A stretch of 45,305 nucleotides of DNA from an uncultured Croceitalea sp. (GTDB lineage Bacteria > Bacteroidota > Bacteroidia > Flavobacteriales > Flavobacteriaceae), in NCBI GenBank assembly GCA_937969515.1, contig CALBVX010000025.1:1-45305 (forward strand). The letters run 5' to 3'. A model generated the notes under the pieces. It was not told where the DNA came from. It searched no databases and saw only the letters and a program-made list of their open reading frames with translations. Position numbers and translations under genes: made by a program. This document shows, piece after piece, positions 16,761-23,621 of the stretch. Every line of letters starts with the position of its first letter. Within the stretch, counting starts at the first letter, position 1.

Positions 16761-17638
16761 TATTGCAGAACGGTTTTTAATTGATTTCGATACTCAGAAG
16801 GATTCTGCCCCGTAAAAGCCTTAAACGATTTATTGAAATGTGAGAAATTATTGAAACCGCTTTCAAAACATACCTCGGTAATACTAATGGGTTGTTCGGC
16901 CAACAATTTTGAGGCATGTACCAAACGATACTCATTTACAAATTGCACAAATGTCTTATTGGTTATTTTTTTAAAATATCGACAAAAAGAGGGTATGGTC
17001 ATGCTAACCAAATTCGCTATCTCCTCTAAAGAGATATCCTCTTTAAAATTGGTCTTGACGTGGTTGAACACGACGTTTATCCTATCATTATCTTTAACCT
17101 CGGTCTCCATAGAAAAACCTTCGGCGTTCAAAACTTGAAATTCATTGGAGGACCCTAATTCATTCAATATATTTAATATAGATAACAATCGCTGAAAGTC
17201 TGGTTGATACTCTAGAATCTCCATTTTTTCACCTATTCTTTTTTTTGTCTTTCCATGAAACGCAATCCCGCTTTTAGATATATTTAAAAGGGACTGAATT
17301 TTTTTCATTTCAGGGATATCAAAAAAGTTATTCCCTAAAAAATCAATTTTCATTTGCACCACCGTTTCACTTTTATTTCCAGTTAATTTGTCGGTAAAAC
17401 CACAATGGGGCAGGTTTGACCCCACTAGAATCAAATCTCCATCTCTAAAATAAGAGACATGGCTACCTATTTGTCTTTTACCTGAGCCTCCATTAATGTA
17501 TACTAGCTCTAGTTCAGGGTGAAAGTGCCATCCAGCATTTGCATTCATTTTGTTTTCATCAAATCTTTGGTAAGTGAAAGACTTTCCAAAATCTGGGGCG
17601 ATAGCTTCAAAAGTAGGTTTCTGATTCATCACGTTCAT
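16760..17638 (-). CDS. AraC family regulator with cupin sensor domain
   Basis: This 292-residue protein has an N-terminal cupin (residues about 30-110: GWHFHPELELVYINGG, FRDGDLILVGSNLPHCG). Its C-terminal AraC DNA-binding domain (about 190-290) has two helix-turn-helix motifs (LEEIANLVSMTIPSFCRYFKK and ITEVCFESGFNNFSHFNKSFK). Cupin-AraC proteins usually sense small carbohydrates or related ligands, not methylated DNA. It lacks the Cys-rich methyl-acceptor domain of Ada. A -7-like TAATTTTG lies on the minus strand at 17696-17689 without a clear -33 element. It overlaps alkB by one base, so the pairing of a ligand-sensing regulator with a repair enzyme is unusual. Confidence 0.92.
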   Translation of the reverse strand: MNVMNQKPTFEAIAPDFGKSFTYQRFDENKMNANAGWHFHPELELVYINGGSGKRQIGSHVSYFRDGDLILVGSNLPHCGFTDKLTGNKSETVVQMKIDFLGNNFFDIPEMKKIQSLLNISKSGIAFHGKTKKRIGEKMEILEYQPDFQRLLSILNILNELGSSNEFQVLNAEGFSMETEVKDNDRINVVFNHVKTNFKEDISLEEIANLVSMTIPSFCRYFKKITNKTFVQFVNEYRLVHASKLLAEQPISITEVCFESGFNNFSHFNKSFKAFTGQNPSEYRNQLKTVLQ

Positions 17639-17784
17639 TTTTTCAATCTTATAGTAAAATTAGTAAGGTCTTTAAGATTGAATCTATGCAAAATTAACTG
17701 AAATATATACAATATTACCTTTAATGCAGCAAGTTGTCATAGTCTGGGTTAAAATTGAACATAAATTGGAAAATCCTGTGGTAG

Positions 17785-17813
17785 TTTGGAAGCTTTAAAC
17801 GGACTTAAATTTG
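17785..17813 (+). promoter_or_regulatory. Promoter for the small secreted protein gene (TTTG-N17-TAAATTTG)
   Basis: TTTG at 17785-17788 is followed after 17 bases by TAAATTTG at 17806-17813, a perfect match to TAnnTTTG. Transcription would start near 17820, about 30 bases before the ATG at 17852. Confidence 0.65.
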
Positions 17814-17851
17814 CAATGTAAATTAATTACAAATCTTAAAAACAACATGTT

Positions 17852-18238
17852 ATGAAGACAATCTTAAAAAATTCAGTAGCAGCAGCCATATTATTAAGTT
17901 CAACTTTAAGTATGGCCAAAGGACCAGAAAAAGAATTCGGTAAAAAAGGAATTTCTAAGAACGAAGTTGAAAAGAACATCATCAATTTTGATTTTGACCC
18001 AACTTTTAAAAGAAAAGGCGACAAATTATTTATGAACCTGCTAAATCTTGATAAAGAAAAAGTAATTATTACAGTTATCGATAGTGAGGGTAGAGTTGTA
18101 TTTAAAGAAGTAATAAAAGACGCGGTGGTCGTTGAAAAGGCCTTTAATTTTGAAAATGCCTTTGAAGATAAATACACTGTAGTAATTACTGATAGTAAAG
18201 AAACTTTCCAAGAAAGTGTAGTGGTTAAAGGAAAATAG
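17852..18238 (+). CDS. Small secreted protein of unknown function
   Basis: This 128-residue protein has a signal peptide cleaved near SMA-K (residue 22). The mature part is Lys-rich at first, then shows a beta-sandwich-like run (FMNLLNLDKEKVIITVIDSEGRVVF, then KYTVVITDSKETFQESVVV). This resembles the T9SS-era C-terminal fold KIYDLSGRVV...G.Y.V.V seen in many secreted flavobacterial proteins, but it is the whole protein here, not a tail. It forms a complete monocistronic unit, with its own promoter at 17785-17813 and a strong terminator at 18262-18293. I know no function. Confidence 0.8.
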   Translation: MKTILKNSVAAAILLSSTLSMAKGPEKEFGKKGISKNEVEKNIINFDFDPTFKRKGDKLFMNLLNLDKEKVIITVIDSEGRVVFKEVIKDAVVVEKAFNFENAFEDKYTVVITDSKETFQESVVVKGK

Positions 18239-18261
18239 TTTAGTTAATTTTTATTCAGTTT

Positions 18262-18293
18262 AAAAAGCCTCAATCTCAAGTTGAGGTTTTTTT
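18262..18293. terminator. Bidirectional intrinsic terminator
   Basis: The hairpin CCTCAA (18268-18273)/TTGAGG (18281-18286) is flanked by an A-run on the left and a seven-T run on the right. It therefore works for the small secreted protein gene (plus) and for the MOSC gene (minus), which ends at 18292. Confidence 0.8.
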
Positions 18294-18924
18294 ATGTATA
18301 TCTTTTTAGGTTTTCTCGTTTATGCGGTGGTAAGGCTATATTGTTAATAGCTAAATCGACTAAAGCACTATCCTTTTTTCGCATGTATAGTAATTGATAA
18401 AATTGTTTTACTGTCAATGCATTTACAGATTGTTCAACCAGGTTCAGGTCGTCATCATTGGTAACGGTGCCTTCTTCTAAAACTTTAACATAAGTACCGG
18501 GCTTTTCATGATGTATGAACTGTTTTAATATGTTTTGGTCTTTAAAACGAATACCTAGCTTAAAACACGGTTCACGAGGTTGTGTTACCTGTACAAGTGC
18601 AGTGCCAATTTTGTAGATATCCCCTATTCTAATTTTGGATTCGTCTAAACCCATAACTGTTAAGTTTTCTCCGAACATCCCCCAGCCCCAATTAAGATTG
18701 GGATACTTTTTCTTCCAGAAATTATAGTTATCGGCCGAAAACAAGTAGCACGCTTTGTAAATTCCACCATGATGTTTTCGGTCTATAACAGCATCTTTTG
18801 CCACATCTTCTTTTTGTAATAAAATAGGTTCATTTACGGGATACTTATAAATTCCGGTTTCTATGGTTTTGCCATTCCATAATACTTTGGTCGGTTTACC
18901 AATGTTTGTAGAGACAACTTTCAT
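18292..18924 (-). CDS. MOSC domain-containing protein (YiiM-like)
   Basis: This 210-residue protein carries a MOSC domain, a sulfur-carrier fold shared with molybdenum cofactor sulfurases. Hallmarks are KHHGGIYKACYLFSADNY near residue 50, GMFGENLTVMGLDE near 82-95, RIGDIYKIG, and the conserved cysteine in QPREPCFKLGIRF. YiiM-type proteins can reduce N-hydroxylated compounds with molybdenum cofactor. This one is similar in length and layout, but its substrate is not known. It begins just after a strong terminator of the DUF6249 gene, so it must use read-through or a promoter overlapping that hairpin. It ends at a bidirectional terminator. Confidence 0.88.
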   Translation of the reverse strand: MKVVSTNIGKPTKVLWNGKTIETGIYKYPVNEPILLQKEDVAKDAVIDRKHHGGIYKACYLFSADNYNFWKKKYPNLNWGWGMFGENLTVMGLDESKIRIGDIYKIGTALVQVTQPREPCFKLGIRFKDQNILKQFIHHEKPGTYVKVLEEGTVTNDDDLNLVEQSVNALTVKQFYQLLYMRKKDSALVDLAINNIALPPHKRENLKRYT

Positions 18925-18935
18925 CTTATGAAAAT

Positions 18936-18965
18936 AAAAAAACCATCACATTTGTGATGGTTTTT
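18936..18965 (-). terminator. Intrinsic terminator after the DUF6249 gene
   Basis: The perfect arms AAAAACCATCACA (18938-18950) and TGTGATGGTTTTT (18953-18965) leave a tight loop and a T-run on the minus strand. It lies between DUF6249 and the MOSC gene, so DUF6249 is probably transcribed alone. Confidence 0.75.
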
Positions 18966-18984
18966 CATGTTAATGTTTAGCGGG

Positions 18985-19335
18985 TTAGTCTTCTTTTTCT
19001 AAACGTTTTGTCATGGTGAACCCAACAAATAAACCAATACCTGCCATAAAAAAGATGGTTGCCGGGTAAGCCACATCTTCATCAAAACCAAGAGCCTCTA
19101 AAAGTGAGCCTAAAAATATTCCTAGACCTATACCCATTAAAAGTAAGGCAAGATTTAACAACAATACTTTCCAAATAGGCGCTGTTCTGCTATCTCGGCC
19201 CTTTACAAAAATACTTGCATCGGCACCTTTTTCTATTAAGGCCAGTCGTTCTTTGTTTCGTGTTGAGAAATAGAGATAGGCTATTCCGAAAATTGCACCA
19301 AAGAAAATTGGTATAATGATTAATTCTGATCCCAT
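18985..19335 (-). CDS. DUF6249 family membrane protein
   Basis: This 116-residue protein has three membrane spans (about 4-24, 54-75 and 88-107). The family-typical cytoplasmic loop RNKERLALIEKGADASIF is present, and it ends in a charged tail (TKRLEKED). DUF6249 is a Bacteroidota family without a known function, commonly encoded next to an ECF sigma factor. Here it diverges from such a gene. Each of the two genes has the same TGTAACC-N16-CGTC promoter, so DUF6249 probably belongs to the regulon of that sigma factor. A strong terminator follows it. Confidence 0.88.
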   Translation of the reverse strand: MGSELIIIPIFFGAIFGIAYLYFSTRNKERLALIEKGADASIFVKGRDSRTAPIWKVLLLNLALLLMGIGLGIFLGSLLEALGFDEDVAYPATIFFMAGIGLFVGFTMTKRLEKED

Positions 19336-19380
19336 AATTGTTTCGATTTTTAATTGATTAATAAACTCATTTGCCCTTAT

Positions 19381-19407
19381 GACGATAGCTTTTCAAAAAA
19401 GGTTACA
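19381..19407 (-). promoter_or_regulatory. ECF-type promoter of the DUF6249 gene (TGTAACC-N16-CGTC)
   Basis: On the minus strand TGTAACC (19407-19401) and CGTC (19384-19381) are separated by 16 bases. The AAC core and CGTC are typical of ECF sigma -35 and -10 elements. The same pair with the same spacing occurs on the plus strand in front of the sigma gene. The predicted leader to the DUF6249 start is about 35-40 bases. Confidence 0.75.
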
Positions 19408-19431
19408 CCCATTTAAGTTTTTTTAAATTTA

Positions 19432-19458
19432 TGTAACCTTAATAGCAATATTTTCGTC
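19432..19458 (+). promoter_or_regulatory. ECF-type promoter of the sigma factor gene (TGTAACC-N16-CGTC)
   Basis: TGTAACC (19432-19438) and CGTC (19455-19458) are separated by 16 bases. The two divergent -35 elements form an inverted repeat (AAGGTTACA 19399-19407, TGTAACCTT 19432-19440). The start of transcription would fall near 19465, leaving only about five bases before the ATG at 19470. The sigma mRNA would then be nearly leaderless. Confidence 0.75.
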
Positions 19459-19469
19459 TTATGGATTAA

Positions 19470-20048
19470 ATGGAACAAAACCAATACCAACCTAATGTTC
19501 AATTAATAATTAATGGTAATTCGCAAGAGTTTTCAAAACTAGTGGATAGCCATAAGAATTTGGTGTTTACGGTGGCGTTACGAATGTTGAAAAATACGGA
19601 AGAAGCAGAAGAAGTGGCCCAAGACACCTTTGTTAAGGTTTTTAAGTCTATCAAAAGCTTTAAAGGAGATTCTAAATTTTCTACTTGGATTTATAGAATA
19701 GCCTACAACAGTTGTTTAGATAGGCTTAAAAAAATAAAAAAAGCGCAACAAATAAAGTCGTTCGATGAAATGTCGGGTGTAGAAATATCTGATTTGAGCA
19801 CAGTTTTAGATGCTATTGAAAGAGAAGAAAAGTCAAAGGTGTTGAAACAATGTATAGGCTTGCTGTCGCCAAGTGATAGTGCTTTACTTACATTATTTTA
19901 CTTTGAAGAAAAAAACTTGAACGAACTTTCTAAGATTCTTAACTTAACAGAAAACAATGTTAAGGTTAAACTCTTTAGAGCTAGAGCTAGATTGGCAAAG
20001 ATATTAAAGGAAAGGTTGAACCCTGAAACAATAAAGAATTATGGATAA
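19470..20048 (+). CDS. ECF RNA polymerase sigma factor (sigma-70 family)
   Basis: This 192-residue sigma factor has region 2 at about 20-90 (FTVALRMLKNTEEAEEVAQDTFVKVFK and STWIYRIAYNSCLDRLKK) and region 4 at about 135-185 (LSPSDSALLTLFYFEEKN, LTENNVKVKLFRARARLAK). It is of the short extracytoplasmic-function type, without regions 1 and 3. The promoter in front has ECF-type elements that are duplicated in the divergent direction, so positive autoregulation is likely. The downstream gene overlaps it by eight bases and encodes a two-TM protein suited to be its anti-sigma factor. The signal sensed is unknown. Confidence 0.93.
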   Translation: MEQNQYQPNVQLIINGNSQEFSKLVDSHKNLVFTVALRMLKNTEEAEEVAQDTFVKVFKSIKSFKGDSKFSTWIYRIAYNSCLDRLKKIKKAQQIKSFDEMSGVEISDLSTVLDAIEREEKSKVLKQCIGLLSPSDSALLTLFYFEEKNLNELSKILNLTENNVKVKLFRARARLAKILKERLNPETIKNYG

Positions 20049-20439
20049 CCAAGAAGAATTAGAAAAGCTTATCGATAAGTTGATGGTATCCGATACTTTG
20101 GAGACTCCTTCATTGAATTTTACCAAAAAGGTGCTTGAAAAAACAATTTCTGTAAAAAGTGAAAGATTGGTATATAAGCCTTTGTTGCCAAAATGGTTGC
20201 TTCTTTTGGCAGTAGCCGTAGTTGTAGGCTTTCTTGTATATGGAATTAACCTATATATAACTTCAGGTATTTCTAATCCGTATTTTAAAGACTTGAATAA
20301 GGTAGGAATTTGGTCTTCTAATTTTTTCTCACAATTCAGTTTATCAAAAACGATGACGTATGCGATTGTAATATCTGGTTTAATGGTTTGCTTGCATACG
20401 TTGGTATTAAAAAAATACTTTGAGAATAGGCTGGCCTAA
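20041..20439 (+). CDS. Putative membrane anti-sigma factor
   Basis: This 132-residue protein has a cytoplasmic N-terminus of about 55 residues (EELEKLIDKLMVSDTLETPS..., then FTKKVLEKTISV), which could bind the sigma factor. Two membrane spans follow at about 58-80 and 104-124. There is no zinc-type HxxxCxxC motif. Its position, overlapping the sigma gene by eight bases, is the main reason for the call. The stop codon overlaps that of the convergent DoxX-like gene by three to four bases. I assign it with moderate confidence because the sequence itself matches no family that I recognise. Confidence 0.7.
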   Translation: MDNQEELEKLIDKLMVSDTLETPSLNFTKKVLEKTISVKSERLVYKPLLPKWLLLLAVAVVVGFLVYGINLYITSGISNPYFKDLNKVGIWSSNFFSQFSLSKTMTYAIVISGLMVCLHTLVLKKYFENRLA

Positions 20440-20795
20440 AACGGTAAGTACCAATAGGCCCAATACATTAGCCCCAATTGTAAAGGAATTCTAAGGATTA
20501 AAACCCATTTCGGAATGCCGGCAGATGCTTTCTCGCCTGATAACATGTAAAAATGTACGATTAGGAATATACCTAGCATAGCTACAATACCCCAAATAGC
20601 GATGTTTTTTGTAGAAGAAAAGCAAAGCCCTATGCCTAAAGCAATTTCAGCAACTCCACTCCAGAAAACCAATGCCTTATGATTTGGTAAGTACCTTGGC
20701 ATGATACGCATATAAGCCTTTGGTTTAATAAAGTGCATTAACCCACCAAATACATACATAAAGGCCATTAGGTAAAGATGCCAGGGGTATATCAT
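20436..20795 (-). CDS. DoxX-like small membrane protein
   Basis: This 119-residue protein has four membrane spans in the DoxX-like pattern: YLMAFMYVFGGLMHFIKPKA at the start, then SGVAEIALGIGLCFSST, then a span over IVAMLGIFLIVHFYM, and a final span near the C-terminus (LGLMYWAYWYLPF). DoxX-like proteins are widespread and their activities are poorly defined; some relate to quinone or thiosulfate metabolism. It lies three bases after the second of two tandem paralogous membrane protein genes, so it is probably in that transcript. It converges on the putative anti-sigma gene. Confidence 0.85.
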   Translation of the reverse strand: MIYPWHLYLMAFMYVFGGLMHFIKPKAYMRIMPRYLPNHKALVFWSGVAEIALGIGLCFSSTKNIAIWGIVAMLGIFLIVHFYMLSGEKASAGIPKWVLILRIPLQLGLMYWAYWYLPF

Positions 20796-20798
20796 AAA

Positions 20799-22130
20799 TT
20801 ATTCTTTAAAGTGCCAAAACGGTATTTCTGCTTCGATATAAGTCTCTGTTGTATCCTTTACTTTTCGAAATCGGCGCAGTATTAGAAGATGTTTTCCTTC
20901 AGAGATTTCCCGAATGTCTATATTGGTCTCAAAACCTAATTGACCCTTAGTGTTTGTTGTGGCGATAAAATCTGAATCAAATTTTAAGGTGTCGATTTTA
21001 AAGGAATAGATTTCATTAAAAAGGGTAACATATCGTTTTCTAAGACTATCCCTCTGTCTTCTATTTTTCCAACTGTTACCTGAACCGGTTATTTGAATAT
21101 CAGAAGATAAACCCCTTAGGTCTTTTTCAGGCTTGATGGTGGAGTCGTATGCAAAAATTCGATCTTCAATATTTTCTTCAAAAGGGATAAAAACAGGTAA
21201 ATAGGGGGTTCTGATTATTTTTGATGGAATTACTATTTCTCCTGGTAAATCTCCTTCCTCCGTGAGTAAATCTTGATAATTTTCTTTATTTGCAAAAATT
21301 GAGGATGAATCTCTATCCGCATCCAAATAATTGGATTTTTCATAAGTAAAAGATGCAAGAATTAATATGCATACATATATGGGCGTTAATAGAAGAATTA
21401 GCCTCTTGCCGAACTTGTTGTCTAGAAAATTGTAAACCAAGGGTCTGTATAAGAAAGATAAGGTCACAAAACTAAATATCCAATATATCGGAAAGTAGAC
21501 TTTGGCTACCCATTTGTTACGTTTGAGCAAACCTTGTGTAATAAAATCAAAAAAGGTCAAGAGCATGCCGATAACAAGAAAAATCATTAAAAAGATGCCA
21601 ACTCCTTGCGATATCCACCTAGGGAGAGTTTCATTATCGATAATAAAATTTGCGATCAATACAAAACAAATGATGACTAAGGCCAAGGCTATCACGTAGA
21701 ATATCAGTAGAAAAGAAATGGCGAAGAGTACACTACAATAATTTTCGAGACTACCAATATAGCGGTCGAACGATACTATTTTTTTTGAGAGATAGTTTTT
21801 GAATTTATCGGTATACTTTAATTTATCGAATTCAATGTCGCCCGAAACATAACGTAAGCCTAAAGCACCTATCCATAAACCCCTTAAAATAACGTGCAGC
21901 AATAGATTAAAAAGCAAAATTGAACAGGCAATAAGTGCGATAAAATGCACAACGAAACTATAGATTTGCCTTTCATTTTCTGCATTTAGCATTTCAATTT
22001 TTAAGGGCTCGTAAGCTGTAAAAAGCCCGAAAATGGCAAAACCAGAAATTAGAAGTTCCAGTTCCCAACTTTGTTGTTGTAGAGAGTCCAACAGCTTTCT
22101 AAATGCAGGACTTTTATAATCGTTATTCAT
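20799..22130 (-). CDS. Tandem paralogue 2: membrane protein with C-terminal extracytoplasmic domain
   Basis: This protein of about 443 residues has roughly six membrane spans in its first 270 residues, then a soluble region of about 175 residues ending IPFWHFKE. I chose the ATG at 22130 (MNNDYKSPAF) because it aligns with the start of the neighbour (MSNDYNSSSF); an ATG at 22151 would add seven residues. It shares with the neighbour the motifs LLISGFAIFGLF, ALGLRYVS and TLSFLYRPLVYNFLD, plus the segment DSSSIFANKENYQDLL. I know no function. It is between the paralogue (36 bases upstream) and a DoxX-like gene. Confidence 0.82.
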   Translation of the reverse strand: MNNDYKSPAFRKLLDSLQQQSWELELLISGFAIFGLFTAYEPLKIEMLNAENERQIYSFVVHFIALIACSILLFNLLLHVILRGLWIGALGLRYVSGDIEFDKLKYTDKFKNYLSKKIVSFDRYIGSLENYCSVLFAISFLLIFYVIALALVIICFVLIANFIIDNETLPRWISQGVGIFLMIFLVIGMLLTFFDFITQGLLKRNKWVAKVYFPIYWIFSFVTLSFLYRPLVYNFLDNKFGKRLILLLTPIYVCILILASFTYEKSNYLDADRDSSSIFANKENYQDLLTEEGDLPGEIVIPSKIIRTPYLPVFIPFEENIEDRIFAYDSTIKPEKDLRGLSSDIQITGSGNSWKNRRQRDSLRKRYVTLFNEIYSFKIDTLKFDSDFIATTNTKGQLGFETNIDIREISEGKHLLILRRFRKVKDTTETYIEAEIPFWHFKE

Positions 22131-22166
22131 TGGCATGGTTGACTTTAACAAACAATATACTAAAGT

Positions 22167-23519
22167 TTAGTCTTTGTAATGCCAAAAAGGAATGGTTACC
22201 AAGGTATCAATTTTAATTTTCTTTTTAAAAAGTTCGTTATCGCCAGCTGGTCCTACAATATGTAAAAGATGTTTCCCTTTTCCTATTGTCGATATATCCA
22301 AAAAAGTTTCGAACTGAAGCCGCCCATTTGAATTTGTCGTGTAAATGAACTCTTTTTCTACTATGGTTGAATCAATAAGTACTTCGTACATATTATTTAC
22401 CACATTCAAGTATTTTTTTTGTTGTTCTACGTCTTTATTGTTGCCTATAGAAAGGGTTAATCCTGGAATCGACATGCTTTTTCCATTAAAGCCGTAGCCT
22501 CTTTCATCTTTGTTAGGCTTTAGAGTGCTATCTTTTTCAAAAACGGCATTCTCTTTAAATGTGGTAAAAGGTATCTTAAGGGGCAGGTACGATGTGGTTA
22601 TAATTTTTGAGGGTATCGTGGCAAAATCAATTAAATCTTCGCTATTGTCGATAACATCTTCGTAATTGCCTTTATTGGCATAAATGGCACTTGAGTCTCC
22701 ACTGGTGGTTAAGTAATTGGAATGCTGCTTTGAGAAAGAACTTAATAAGAAGCTGATAAGTAAATAGGCAGGTAAGATAAAGGTAGCTAACCATTTGGTT
22801 CTTTTTTGATCTAAAAAATTGTAGACCAAAGGGCGATATAAAAAAGAAAGGGTTATGATACTGAAAAAGCGATAAACGGGATAATAAATTTTTGGTCTTA
22901 AATTACCTTTCTTTAAGATGCCCATACCTATAAAATCTATAAAAATGAGCAAAGCAAAAGAAAAGTAGAAGAATGCCCAATACACATTAAAAATAACCTG
23001 CTGTTCACTGCTGAAAATATCGGTAAGCTCTACTAAATTACTCACTAGAATATAGAAACCGATTATTAGCATATATGCCATAAAGTAAAATATCATTAAA
23101 AAAGCGATGGCAAATAGGGTACTACAGATATTCTCTAATCGCGATATATACCTGTCAAAAGAACCTACTTTTTTGGTAAGGTGGTCCGTGAATTTTTTGG
23201 AGTATTGCAATTCATCATAGTCAATTTCATTCGAAACATATCTAAGTCCAAGAGCCCCGATCCATACACCCCTCAAAATCACATGCACCAAAAGCACCAC
23301 CAGTAAAATGCTAAGTGCGGGGTATACCGTTTGTATAAAAAAACGATAAATGAAGTCATCATTGCCAATGGCCTTCATTAGTTCTTCTTTAAGCGGATTC
23401 ATTACCTGAAAAAGGCCAAAAATGGCAAAACCTGATATCAGTAATTCTAACTGCCAACTTTCTTGTTGCAGCTTATCAAGCAATTTTTTAAAAGAAGAAC
23501 TATTGTAATCGTTACTCAT
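22167..23519 (-). CDS. Tandem paralogue 1: membrane protein with C-terminal extracytoplasmic domain
   Basis: This 450-residue protein shares its layout with the next gene: a short cytoplasmic start (MSNDYNSSSF), about six membrane spans to residue 270, then a soluble domain that ends IPFWHYKD. The N-terminal half is the better conserved part between the two. The soluble domains align around NYLTTSGDSSAIYANKGNYE, IPSKIITTSYLP and KPNKDERG. No catalytic motif or known domain is apparent. It is the first gene of a likely three-gene operon with the second paralogue and a DoxX-like protein. No function is assigned. Confidence 0.82.
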   Translation of the reverse strand: MSNDYNSSSFKKLLDKLQQESWQLELLISGFAIFGLFQVMNPLKEELMKAIGNDDFIYRFFIQTVYPALSILLVVLLVHVILRGVWIGALGLRYVSNEIDYDELQYSKKFTDHLTKKVGSFDRYISRLENICSTLFAIAFLMIFYFMAYMLIIGFYILVSNLVELTDIFSSEQQVIFNVYWAFFYFSFALLIFIDFIGMGILKKGNLRPKIYYPVYRFFSIITLSFLYRPLVYNFLDQKRTKWLATFILPAYLLISFLLSSFSKQHSNYLTTSGDSSAIYANKGNYEDVIDNSEDLIDFATIPSKIITTSYLPLKIPFTTFKENAVFEKDSTLKPNKDERGYGFNGKSMSIPGLTLSIGNNKDVEQQKKYLNVVNNMYEVLIDSTIVEKEFIYTTNSNGRLQFETFLDISTIGKGKHLLHIVGPAGDNELFKKKIKIDTLVTIPFWHYKD

Positions 23520-23557
23520 GGTTGGTTTATTGATAATCTAATATAGAGCTTTTACAT

Positions 23558-23589
23558 AAAAAAACGCTCATAGAACCTATGAGCGTTTT
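23558..23589 (-). terminator. Intrinsic terminator of htpG
   Basis: The perfect 13-base arms AAAACGCTCATAG (23561-23573) and CTATGAGCGTTTT (23577-23589) enclose a three-base loop, followed on the minus strand by a seven-T run. It lies 32 bases after the htpG stop. Confidence 0.85.
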
Positions 23590-23621
23590 ATATGCTAAAA
23601 TTCAGACTGGGTTTGAGTTAA

